Positions 1-6,840 of a stretch of DNA of 9,466 nt are shown one piece after another. A program made the translations under genes and the position numbers. The notes beneath the pieces were generated by a model. The model did no database searches, was not told the DNA's origin, and worked only from the letters and a program-made list of their open reading frames with translations. This stretch comes from Ferrithrix thermotolerans DSM 19514 (GTDB lineage: Bacteria > Actinomycetota > Acidimicrobiia > Acidimicrobiales > Ilumatobacteraceae), in assembly GCA_945878705.1 (NCBI GenBank), contig CAMCUE010000029.1:1-9466 (forward strand), in the 5' to 3' direction. Position 1 is the stretch's first letter. Every line of letters begins with the position of its first letter.

Positions 1-504
1 CGACTTATAGCGAACAAGAATCAGACATCCCGCAAAGAATAGAAAGTAGGCTAATGAGTAAGCAAAAATAGTTATTGCTACTCGAGCGTGATTCACCGGT
101 GCCGTAAGAAAAATAAAAGTGATAAGCCGTAGTTTGGCAATGCTTATCACGACGAAAGTTTTTAGAATACAAAAAAGCAAAATACCCGTACTAAAAAACA
201 AAATAAAAGTAGCTACGCAAACAGCCCAAGTGCCAACTTGTAAGAGTGCTATTTCAACTAAGCCTTCCCACAAAGGACGCCCCATTTGAATATATACATT
301 TCTAGCGTTCCCAATAGGTTGACGGAAATAAAAACTCCAGTCGTCCCAGTACATGGTGTTGGGGCGAAGCAACGACCAGCCCCATGACAAGGTATACAGG
401 ACGATTGCACTGACCCACGGAAACCCAGCCAGCATCCGTTCAGGTTTCGCTGCAGAAGATACTGCAAGATCAGGCGAAACTTCACTGCTATGAGTGTTTG
501 ACAT
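1..504 (-). CDS. GT-C/GtrII-like membrane glycosyltransferase, N-terminal part (runs off left edge)
   Basis: The reading frame is open from an ATG at 504 to the window edge, giving 168 codons without a stop; the C-terminal part lies outside. The first ~28 residues are polar and presumably cytosolic. A hydrophobic helix follows at about 30-47, then a loop with YWDDWSF (D54, D55) and GRPLW (75-79), then further hydrophobic segments around 84-122, 127-137 and 143-164. A paired-Asp first outer loop followed by a GRPL motif is what I know from polytopic GT-C-type and GtrII-type glycosyltransferases, which move sugars from lipid carriers at the outer membrane face. That assignment is inference, because the diagnostic C-terminal region is missing. 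GTG at 507 is an alternative start, but TAATGT seven bases before the ATG favours 504. It is divergent from the M14 gene. Base composition is AT-richer than in the neighbours. Confidence 0.6.
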   Translation of the reverse strand, partial: MSNTHSSEVSPDLAVSSAAKPERMLAGFPWVSAIVLYTLSWGWSLLRPNTMYWDDWSFYFRQPIGNARNVYIQMGRPLWEGLVEIALLQVGTWAVCVATFILFFSTGILLFCILKTFVVISIAKLRLITFIFLTAPVNHARVAITIFAYSLAYFLFFAGCLILVRYKS

Positions 505-517
505 CACGAAAACATTA
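505..517 (-). promoter_or_regulatory. Putative leaderless -10 element of the GT-C-like gene
   Basis: On the minus strand TAATGT (512-517) is followed by seven bases and then the ATG at 504. This fits the TANNNT -10 box of actinobacterial leaderless genes, where transcription starts at the start codon. I see no good -35 hexamer. Confidence 0.4.
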
Positions 518-549
518 CTCGCTATTTATGCCGCGACTTAGTCTCGCAC

Positions 550-561
550 TAGTTTTGAGGC
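550..561 (+). promoter_or_regulatory. Putative leaderless -10 element of the M14 peptidase gene
   Basis: TAGTTT (550-555) is followed by six bases and then the ATG at 562. A GAGG sits only one base before the ATG, too close for a normal Shine-Dalgarno site, so a leaderless start explains the region better. No convincing -35 was found. Confidence 0.45.
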
Positions 562-2244
562 ATGGCTATTAACGGATATGAGTTTGATCGGTTCTTGCGA
601 TACGACGAAATGGTGGCGTGGCTAAATGCAATAGCGGCGAAGTACCCGAAACTTGTCAGCGTTGAGTCGTATGGCACGTCACATCTCGGCCGCGATCTAC
701 TGCTTGCCACAATCACCGACACGACGACTGGCGCACACAATACAAAACCCGCACATTGGATTGACGCCAACATTCACGCAACCGAAGTAACGGGTGGTGC
801 AGCGGCGCTATTCATAATTCAAGATCTCGTTGAAAAATTTGATGCTCGCGACGAAACCGTAGTCGAAGCACTTCGCACGCGAACTTTTTATATTGCCCCG
901 CGCGTTAACCCAGACGGTGTTGAAGATGCACTCGCTGACAAACCGCTGTATCACCGCTCAAGTGTGCGAGCTTGGCCGTGGCGCGATGGCCATTTGTGGC
1001 CGGGTCTTCATCCGCAAGATATCGACGGCGACGGAAAAATTCTAACGATGCGAATTGCCGACCCTGATGGTGGATGGATTGAACACAAGCAAGAATCTCG
1101 CGTGATGGTTGCAGTTGGGCCGCTCGGTGCACCGAAGAATACAACGCGTTACAGATTAATTCAAGAAGGTCTGATTGAAAATTACGACGGCTTCACGATT
1201 GATCAACCGCGCGACCCGGCTGGTCTTGACTTGAACAGAAACTTTCCGGCAGGTTGGGGCGTGAGTGTGCTCGGCTCGGGTGATCATCCGCTCTCAGAAC
1301 CAGAAGTTGATTCACTCGTGCGTGCGGTGAAGGCGCGACCAAATGTTTGCGGCTACAACGCGTTTCATACTGCAGGTGGTTTTATGTTGCGCCCGAGCAG
1401 CAGCAAACCAGATTCAAAATTATCGCCAATTGATTTGTTTTTCTTCAAAGAGTTCGGCAAACATTCGACACCACTAACTACTTATCCAGTGCACTCGGTT
1501 TTTGAAGATCTGACATGGGATAAATCTTCGGTGATGGGTGGCGCCGGCGATGACTGGGCATACGACCATCTCGGTGTCTATTCGTGGACAACAGAATTCT
1601 GGGATGCCGTGTTTCACGCAACCGGTGAGCACTCAAGCACAGATGTTTGGTATGTCGGGCCGACTGTTGAACAAGATCTCGCAGTTTGCAAATGGTCTGA
1701 CACTCATGCGCCAAATAGTTACGTCAACTGGTACAAATTTGATCACCCACAACTGGGCCAAGTTGAACTCGGTGGCGCAGATTCATTTCGAATTTGGTCA
1801 AACGCGCCGTCGACAAAGTTGCGCGCCGAGATCGCGGCTCATGCCGAAGTTGCCGTGTATCAAGCAATGGCATCACCACGACTTGAGATCAAACACACAA
1901 AAGCCGAATCACTGGGCAATGACACTTGGCGTGTTGAACTTGGTGTTGCCAACACCGGTTGGCTGAGTACCGAAGTGACGAAACTTGCGCACGATCACAA
2001 ACTTGTTTTGCCGATCACGGTTGAAATTTCTGGTGCAACAACTGTTGCTTGCGCAGCAAAAGAAAAAGTCGGCCAGTTGTCGGGTCGAGCAATGTTCTTG
2101 CTGAACGGCGGCGCAATGTCTGATGGCACGCCTGATCGACTGATGCATTCGTGGATAGTGCGTGCAAATCGCGGCGCCGAAATTGCGTTCACGGTGAGCC
2201 ACCCGCGTTGCGGTGAAGTGACAACGACTTTAAAACTTAGCTAG
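562..2244 (+). CDS. M14 family zinc carboxypeptidase
   Basis: This 560-residue protein has all the signature residues of an M14 metallocarboxypeptidase, which removes C-terminal residues from peptides using one zinc ion. The zinc ligands are H72 and E75 (IHATE) and H269 (AFHT). N116-P-D-G and DLNRNF (223-228, with R226) are the substrate-binding elements, and E345 in TTEFW is the catalytic Glu. The usual HxRE is HATE here. A DxDGDG segment (153-158) leading into LTMR resembles a calcium loop, and I recall it from a bacterial M14 subgroup. The catalytic domain spans about 10-400; the remaining ~150 residues look like a beta-rich accessory domain. There is no signal peptide, so a cytosolic peptidase is the simplest reading. 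The gene is monocistronic and its end overlaps the convergent PQ-loop gene by 8 bases. The exact substrate is unknown. Confidence 0.92.
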   Translation: MAINGYEFDRFLRYDEMVAWLNAIAAKYPKLVSVESYGTSHLGRDLLLATITDTTTGAHNTKPAHWIDANIHATEVTGGAAALFIIQDLVEKFDARDETVVEALRTRTFYIAPRVNPDGVEDALADKPLYHRSSVRAWPWRDGHLWPGLHPQDIDGDGKILTMRIADPDGGWIEHKQESRVMVAVGPLGAPKNTTRYRLIQEGLIENYDGFTIDQPRDPAGLDLNRNFPAGWGVSVLGSGDHPLSEPEVDSLVRAVKARPNVCGYNAFHTAGGFMLRPSSSKPDSKLSPIDLFFFKEFGKHSTPLTTYPVHSVFEDLTWDKSSVMGGAGDDWAYDHLGVYSWTTEFWDAVFHATGEHSSTDVWYVGPTVEQDLAVCKWSDTHAPNSYVNWYKFDHPQLGQVELGGADSFRIWSNAPSTKLRAEIAAHAEVAVYQAMASPRLEIKHTKAESLGNDTWRVELGVANTGWLSTEVTKLAHDHKLVLPITVEISGATTVACAAKEKVGQLSGRAMFLLNGGAMSDGTPDRLMHSWIVRANRGAEIAFTVSHPRCGEVTTTLKLS

Positions 2245-2250
2245 TTTTAA
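2230..2250. terminator. AT-rich hairpin spanning both convergent stop codons
   Basis: TTAAAACT (2230-2237) and AGTTTTAA (2243-2250) form a perfect 8-bp inverted repeat with a 5-base loop. It covers the TAG of the M14 gene (2242-2244) and the TAA of the PQ-loop gene (2237-2239). The stem has a single G-C pair and only a three-T tract follows on the plus strand, so it would be a weak intrinsic terminator at best. A bidirectional end signal is possible. Confidence 0.3.
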
Positions 2251-2851
2251 TTTCAAGTTCGTCGGGGACTGTGAATTTTTCGTGTGATTGTGCGGCGCGA
2301 ACCCAGATATAGAGAGCGCCAGAGATACCTACAATGTTCGGTAACGCGACAAACCAATCACCGATCATCGCGCCATAACTAAACCAGCCGATACAGCATA
2401 CGAATAATAAGGCGTGCGTTGTGGTTGAAACACCGTAAAGATGCTCGGTGCGATACACGCGAACAACTTGAGGAATTATCGCCGGAGTGCCAATCGCAAT
2501 AGTCACCCATCCCATTACGGCAAGAGAATAATTAACTGCGATTAAACCAATAGTCAAAGTCAAACTTATTGTCAATGCGGGGATCCACCAGACAATTTTT
2601 TTGTGTTTAACACACACGAATAAAATCAACAAAATTGCAACCACAATATTGGCATTCGCAAAAAGCAGTTGTGGATCTGGTTTCCTGAGTCCGTAAATCA
2701 TCCACAGCAGAGAACCACAACAGCCTTGCAAGAGTGAACCGGGCACTAATCCTTCTGTCGAGTTCTTAATGAATACGCGAAACACTTGCGGCCAGATGAA
2801 CGAGACTGACAACATTGTCGCAAGAATTCCGACGATTCTGCTTGTAGTCAC
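2237..2851 (-). CDS. Double PQ-loop, SWEET-like seven-helix transporter
   Basis: The 204-residue protein is almost all membrane. Hydrophobic helices lie at about 6-27, 38-54, 62-81, 86-105, 112-133, 144-163 and 166-186, which is a 3+1+3 layout. Each three-helix half carries a PQ motif at the end of its first helix (P21-Q22 and P127-Q128), an aromatic W..YG pattern in its second (W50..YG54, W156..YG160) and an Asn in its third (N68; LPN with N172). These are hallmarks of the MtN3/SWEET family, which moves sugars by facilitated diffusion. Bacterial members are usually single-repeat SemiSWEETs of about 85-100 residues that dimerise, so a fused two-repeat form is notable. Substrate is unknown; a lysosomal-type PQ-loop carrier of amino acids is the alternative. 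GTG at 2851 is the only canonical start near the first helix; an ATG at 2855 is out of frame. Confidence 0.82.
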   Translation of the reverse strand: MTTSRIVGILATMLSVSFIWPQVFRVFIKNSTEGLVPGSLLQGCCGSLLWMIYGLRKPDPQLLFANANIVVAILLILFVCVKHKKIVWWIPALTISLTLTIGLIAVNYSLAVMGWVTIAIGTPAIIPQVVRVYRTEHLYGVSTTTHALLFVCCIGWFSYGAMIGDWFVALPNIVGISGALYIWVRAAQSHEKFTVPDELEIKTS

Positions 2852-2863
2852 CCATTTAGAGTA
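2852..2863 (-). promoter_or_regulatory. Putative leaderless -10 element of the SWEET-like gene
   Basis: On the minus strand TACTCT (2858-2863) is followed by AAATGG and the GTG at 2851, a six-base spacing. It supports the GTG start over the out-of-frame ATG at 2855. No clear -35 was seen. Confidence 0.45.
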
Positions 2864-2895
2864 GTCCCCGAGTCAATCAAGTAATCGTCTATTGC

Positions 2896-2908
2896 TAGCG
2901 TTCAAGTT
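2896..2908 (+). promoter_or_regulatory. Putative leaderless -10 element of the unknown gene at 2909
   Basis: TAGCGT (2896-2901) is followed by seven bases and the GTG at 2909. There is no Shine-Dalgarno sequence. A GTCAAT at 2872-2877, 18 bases upstream of the hexamer, is only a poor -35 candidate. Confidence 0.4.
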
Positions 2909-4330
2909 GTGATAACGACTTACGGCTTCTCAATCGCGACGCCAAATAAAGATTTGCGTCAGTCTGCGATAGACGCCGTGTTTCGTTGGCTTGATGATGT
3001 GCACCCACACGAAAGACGAACTAACTCAACACCAGTAAATATTCGCCTTAGTGCAAATGATCCAATTTTCAGAGTCGACGTACTTGAGCATGATTCGCAA
3101 CAAGGGGCTGCTCGCGGCACAACGGTGACTTTGATCGTCTCTAAGGACGAACTTTATTTTGACCTTCGTCGCACACTTCGACCCACTAAATCTGCGCTAC
3201 TACCTAGACGGTCTGTCGAGCGACCAGAACCGCGACTTATTAAATTAGTCGTTGAAATTGTTAAGTTGTTTAAGGTTCGCGATGCGGAAAAAATTATCGA
3301 TGCTGAAATCACTATCGCTAACGATCAATTGAGCGGCCAATCACTTGCCGCATTTGCCGAAGCACCAAGTCGGCGTCTACCAATTGTGATTGAAGTGATC
3401 GTGGGAAAACCTGCCGCCATCACAAGTTCTGAAACTGCAAAACAGTTAGCCGGTATCGCCCACCTTGCTCATGTGACATCGCATGTGGCTGATGAAGCAT
3501 TTAATAACTTATACGGCGCGAAAGCTATTGGCTCAAGTTGGATAACGATTGTTTGGCCCCGAGGAGCCGCACCAGAAAAACTTCACCAGCAAGACGATGA
3601 ACAACTCGTTAATCAACTTATTGCCGCATCAGTCGGGTCACTGGCAACTCTTAACCTAATGGCACCACGGAAAACTAAACTTGAAAAAATTTCTACTCAA
3701 ATTATCAAATCAGATGAGCCCTCCAAAAAATCAAATCTTGAGCACGAAAATACTGAACTGAATCTAACAATTAAAGAATTACTTGAAGAAAATGTAAGTC
3801 TGCTTGAGAATGCAACCCTGACTGACATGCTGAGCGCGCAGAAAGCCGAAGAACGAGATCGCGCTTATTCTCAACTCGCAACTTTTTTGATGATGGAAGA
3901 TGATAAGAGTTACCTTGATCGTGTTTCTGATGCGGTTGCATTTGCCCAAAAAAATCTTTCAAATATCTTATTTCATCCGCGCGCAATTTCATCAGCGAAT
4001 GAATCTCACCTAATGAACGGTCGTCGAATTTATTCAAACTTAGTAGAACTAAATAATCTTGCAGCACGATTGCAACGCGGCGACTTCGCACCAAATGTTT
4101 TTAATATTTACTGCAATCAGCAACTCAGCAACTTTGCCGCATCAATTAGCGATGAGGCTGAGCATCGATACGCGCAAGATTATGCAATCGACTGGAAGGG
4201 GGGAAATGTGCTGGCCAAACCACATATCCGTTGCGGAGATGCGCGAATTCACTTTTATCACGACACACAGACGAACGAAATCGTTGTCGCCTATATCGGC
4301 CGACACCTGCGAGACAAATCAACAAACTAG
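2909..4330 (+). CDS. Large multidomain protein of unknown function (coiled coil, C-terminal GRHL domain)
   Basis: I cannot name a family for this 473-residue soluble protein. Residues 1-150 form a mixed domain containing ANDPIFRVDV (49-58). Residues 157-218 read as an alpha/beta unit: strand PIVIEVIV, helix ETAKQLAGIAHLAHV, then LYGAKAIG and ITIVWPRG. I recall the same run (hydrophobic strand, 'LAGLAHV', 'YGGAVR.YWPG') from large uncharacterised actinobacterial proteins. A charged linker and coiled-coil-like helix follows (about 275-325). The C-terminal part starts with FHPRAISSANES (355-366) and ends in AKPHIRCGDARIHFY (436-450) and VVAYIGRHL (459-467), again a recurring pattern in uncharacterised proteins. 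There is no signal peptide or membrane helix and no recognisable Walker or nuclease motif. It starts with GTG, stands alone, and shares its CTAG stop palindrome with the SDR gene. A regulatory or defence role would be speculation. Confidence 0.75.
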   Translation: MITTYGFSIATPNKDLRQSAIDAVFRWLDDVHPHERRTNSTPVNIRLSANDPIFRVDVLEHDSQQGAARGTTVTLIVSKDELYFDLRRTLRPTKSALLPRRSVERPEPRLIKLVVEIVKLFKVRDAEKIIDAEITIANDQLSGQSLAAFAEAPSRRLPIVIEVIVGKPAAITSSETAKQLAGIAHLAHVTSHVADEAFNNLYGAKAIGSSWITIVWPRGAAPEKLHQQDDEQLVNQLIAASVGSLATLNLMAPRKTKLEKISTQIIKSDEPSKKSNLEHENTELNLTIKELLEENVSLLENATLTDMLSAQKAEERDRAYSQLATFLMMEDDKSYLDRVSDAVAFAQKNLSNILFHPRAISSANESHLMNGRRIYSNLVELNNLAARLQRGDFAPNVFNIYCNQQLSNFAASISDEAEHRYAQDYAIDWKGGNVLAKPHIRCGDARIHFYHDTQTNEIVVAYIGRHLRDKSTN

Positions 4331-5091
4331 TTGCGCCGGGTTATGCGGCGCCAAAATTTTCGGGCAATTGTCAATTGCATAAACGGTCGTGCAAATCGAT
4401 AAATCAATCCCGGAATCACAACACTCTTGTTTCTCCGTAGCCCATTTTGTGCACTTTGCACTACAGAGTCAGTGCTGACCCACATCCACGGCGGTACGCG
4501 TTTCGTCAAATGATCTAGACCAGCATTTCTATGAATCTCGGTTCTCACATAACCAGGACAGACAACACAAACTCGCACACCAGTTCGTCGAAGTTCTGTG
4601 TTTATGCTTCGTCCGTATGCCATCACATATGTTTTGGCCGCGGCATAAAGCGCCGACTTTGGCATCGAAACAAACGCGGCAATGCTTGAGACAATCACAA
4701 CATCGCCAGTTTTGCGTGAAACCATCCGCGGAATAATCGCCTCACAGATTTCAACGACACCAGTTGCTAGAAGCGTATTCAATCCTTTCAATTCTTCAGC
4801 AGTTGTTTCGCCGACTCGAGCAGCGCGAGTGATTCCTGCATTGAGCACCAGAAAATCAATATCTCTCGCGGCATCGATAACAATTTGCACACCTCTGTCA
4901 GTTGACAGATCGGCAACAACAACTCGTGTCTGCGCACCAAAATCTTTTAGTTCAGTCGCAAGAGACTCAAGAAGGTTCTCACGACGAGCCACCACGACAA
5001 GGTCATATCCACTATTGGCTAGAAATATTGCATACTTTCGGCCGATCCCCGAAGACGCGCCTGTAACGAGAGCAAATTTGCGAACCACCAC
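4327..5091 (-). CDS. Short-chain dehydrogenase/reductase (COG0300/DltE-like)
   Basis: This 254-residue protein is a classical SDR of normal length. It has the TGASSGIG nucleotide-binding loop (10-17), R36-R37 after the second strand (typical of NADP(H) preference), D61, NAG (84-86), the active-site Asn candidate N105, S136 and the YxxxK pair Y149/K153, and PG (179-180) before the substrate loop. The late PPWMW segment and the basic, hydrophobic C-terminus (about 226-254) are reminiscent of the COG0300/DltE-like branch, whose substrates are mostly undefined. It should oxidise or reduce an alcohol/carbonyl with a nicotinamide cofactor in the cytosol, possibly at the membrane through its basic tail. 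Two consecutive GTG codons (5091 and 5088) can both be the start. Its end overlaps the previous convergent gene by 4 bases, and it is divergent from the DUF885 gene. Confidence 0.9.
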   Translation of the reverse strand: MVVRKFALVTGASSGIGRKYAIFLANSGYDLVVVARRENLLESLATELKDFGAQTRVVVADLSTDRGVQIVIDAARDIDFLVLNAGITRAARVGETTAEELKGLNTLLATGVVEICEAIIPRMVSRKTGDVVIVSSIAAFVSMPKSALYAAAKTYVMAYGRSINTELRRTGVRVCVVCPGYVRTEIHRNAGLDHLTKRVPPWMWVSTDSVVQSAQNGLRRNKSVVIPGLIYRFARPFMQLTIARKFWRRITRRN

Positions 5092-5104
5092 ACTTTGAGC
5101 ATTA
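5092..5104 (-). promoter_or_regulatory. Possible -10 element of the SDR gene (imperfect)
   Basis: On the minus strand TAATGC (5099-5104) lies seven bases before the GTG at 5091. The last base is not the expected T, so this is a weak match. It overlaps the -35 candidate of the opposite-strand gene. Confidence 0.2.
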
Positions 5105-5129
5105 CATGAAAACCGCCTACGGTAAAGGC
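5095..5129 (+). promoter_or_regulatory. Putative promoter of the DUF885 gene, deciding the start at 5130
   Basis: TTGAGC (5095-5100) and TACGGT (5118-5123) are separated by 17 bases, and the hexamer is six bases before the ATG at 5130. This is the most complete promoter in the window. It would place transcription start at 5130 and put the upstream ATG at 5106 outside the transcript. Confidence 0.45.
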
Positions 5130-6824
5130 ATGGCTAATTCGCAAAACGGTGCTAACGCGTCACCCGTCTATCAACTCTCAGATCAATATATTGAACAACT
5201 TGCAGCAACCGACCCAGGGCTCGCAACTGCACTAGGAATCGCTGGTCATGATCACGAGATGACCGACTTCAGTCCTCGCGGACACGCAGAAAGATTTGAA
5301 GTAACGCGCTCGACACTTGCAACTCTGAACACACTCGACACACCGGCTGATCGCGACCGGTTGGCTGCAGGCGTTTTGCGAAACTCGCTCGAGATGTCGA
5401 CGCTCGAATACGAAGCAGGTGAACACTTACGGTCTATTCGTGTGATCGCTGGTGATGTTGATTCTGCTCGCGGCATTTTTGATTTGATGCCAACTTCAAC
5501 TGTTGAACATTGGCAGACGATTGCCGAACGAATGAGTGCAGTGCCACAAGCATTTGCTGGCATGCGCGAAAGTTGGAATCTCGGCGTTGAACGCAAAACT
5601 GTTGCTCCACGACGTCAAGCACTAGTCGTTGCCGAACAACTTGAAACTTGGGCGGGCACGCCGAATGCTCCCGGCTTCTTCGCACAATTCGCCGAAAGTG
5701 CAGCATCTGTCAAGGGCGCGCCACTCGAGCAGTTGCGTCAAGCAGCAGTTGCGGCATCAGAATCAATGGCGCAAACGGCAAACTATTTGCGCGAGACATA
5801 TGCATCAGTTGCGGATCCGCGCAACGGTGTTGGCGAAGAGCGCCACGCACTTGCCCGTCGCAGATTTATGGGGATGAACGTTGACGCCCGCGAAGCATAT
5901 GAATGGGGTTTTACCGAAGTTGCTCGGCTTGACGCTGAACTAATTAAAACTGCGAAAGAAATTAATCCGAATGCGACACTCAACGAAGTTCGCGAATTTC
6001 TTGACACAGACCCTAGTCACAGCATTGAAGGCGAAGAAAATCTGCGCGAATGGTTGCAAGCGTTAATGGATGACGCGATGTCATTTTTGATTCGCGAAAA
6101 TCATTTTGATATTCCAAAAGAGATTCATCGAGTCGAGGCAATGATCTCTCCTCCGGGTGGGGCTGCCGCGATGTATTACACATCGCCGAGCGAAGACCTG
6201 ACCCGACCGGGACGCACGTGGTATCCGGCGAACGGGCGAACCAAGTTTCCGTTGTGGAGCGAACCAACAACCGCATATCACGAGGGCGTGCCGGGTCATC
6301 ACTTGCAAATTGGCATGGCAACAGTGAACTCAGAAAAACTTTCGCGGTTTCAACGCAACGAATTCGTCAGCGGTCACGGTGAAGGTTGGGCGCTTTACGC
6401 AGAACGCTTAATGGATGAACTCGGCTTCCTCGGCAAACCCGAATATCGACTCGGTTATTTGTATGCTCAAGCGTTTCGCGCAGCAAGAATTGTCGTTGAC
6501 ATCGGCATGCACTGCGAATTCAAAATTCCAAAAGAATCCAAGTGGCATTCGGGTGAATCGTGGACACCAGAATTGGCACTTGAATTTCTATCTGCACGAT
6601 CTTCGAGCGACGATTCGTTCAACAAATCAGAAATTAACCGATATCTTGGCTGGCCAGCACAAGCGATTTCTTACAAACTTGGCGAACGCGTCTGGACTTC
6701 ATTGCGTGAAGATGCCAAGCGCAAACACGGTGCAAACTTTGACCTTCGGGCTTGGCACGCCTACGCGCTTGACCTCGGCAACCTCGGACTTGACTTACTG
6801 AAAACCGAACTCTCTCGCTTCTAA
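5130..6824 (+). CDS. DUF885 family zinc metallopeptidase-like protein
   Basis: The 564-residue protein (from ATG 5130) matches the DUF885 family, thought to be gluzincin-type zinc peptidases. The key element is YHEGVPGHHLQ (H384, E385, H390, H391). Its HE and H are two residues further apart than in HEXXH, which is usual for this family. The second is SGHGEGWALYAE (about 414-425, with E418 as the likely third zinc ligand). The C-terminal third carries typical DUF885 pieces: IPKESKWHSGESW, YLGWPAQAISYKLGE, FDLRAWHAY and LDLL. The N-terminal half is helical. With no signal peptide it is probably cytosolic and may act on peptides. ATG 5106 is in frame and would add eight residues, but the promoter upstream of 5130 argues for the shorter form. 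The gene is monocistronic and ends 16 bases before the convergent transpeptidase gene. Confidence 0.88.
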   Translation: MANSQNGANASPVYQLSDQYIEQLAATDPGLATALGIAGHDHEMTDFSPRGHAERFEVTRSTLATLNTLDTPADRDRLAAGVLRNSLEMSTLEYEAGEHLRSIRVIAGDVDSARGIFDLMPTSTVEHWQTIAERMSAVPQAFAGMRESWNLGVERKTVAPRRQALVVAEQLETWAGTPNAPGFFAQFAESAASVKGAPLEQLRQAAVAASESMAQTANYLRETYASVADPRNGVGEERHALARRRFMGMNVDAREAYEWGFTEVARLDAELIKTAKEINPNATLNEVREFLDTDPSHSIEGEENLREWLQALMDDAMSFLIRENHFDIPKEIHRVEAMISPPGGAAAMYYTSPSEDLTRPGRTWYPANGRTKFPLWSEPTTAYHEGVPGHHLQIGMATVNSEKLSRFQRNEFVSGHGEGWALYAERLMDELGFLGKPEYRLGYLYAQAFRAARIVVDIGMHCEFKIPKESKWHSGESWTPELALEFLSARSSSDDSFNKSEINRYLGWPAQAISYKLGERVWTSLREDAKRKHGANFDLRAWHAYALDLGNLGLDLLKTELSRF

Positions 6825-6840
6825 ATCGCGACGGCAAGAA

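Noticed and set aside
1538..1966. 142-codon open frame on the plus strand inside the M14 gene
   Set aside because: It lies wholly within a confidently identified gene in another frame, its translation has no recognisable motif, and no promoter or ribosome site precedes it.
2237..5091. A defence island or multi-gene system around the unknown protein
   Set aside because: Its neighbours are a SWEET-like carrier and an SDR on the opposite strand with their own promoters. No nuclease, helicase, methylase or toxin-antitoxin gene is visible.
4682..5098. 138-codon open frame antisense to the SDR gene
   Set aside because: It mirrors the SDR catalytic region, whose motifs are intact, and reads as Arg/Ser/Thr-rich noise typical of antisense frames.
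6825..6840. Terminator between the convergent DUF885 and transpeptidase genes
   Set aside because: Only 16 bases separate the stops and I see no hairpin or T-tract in them.
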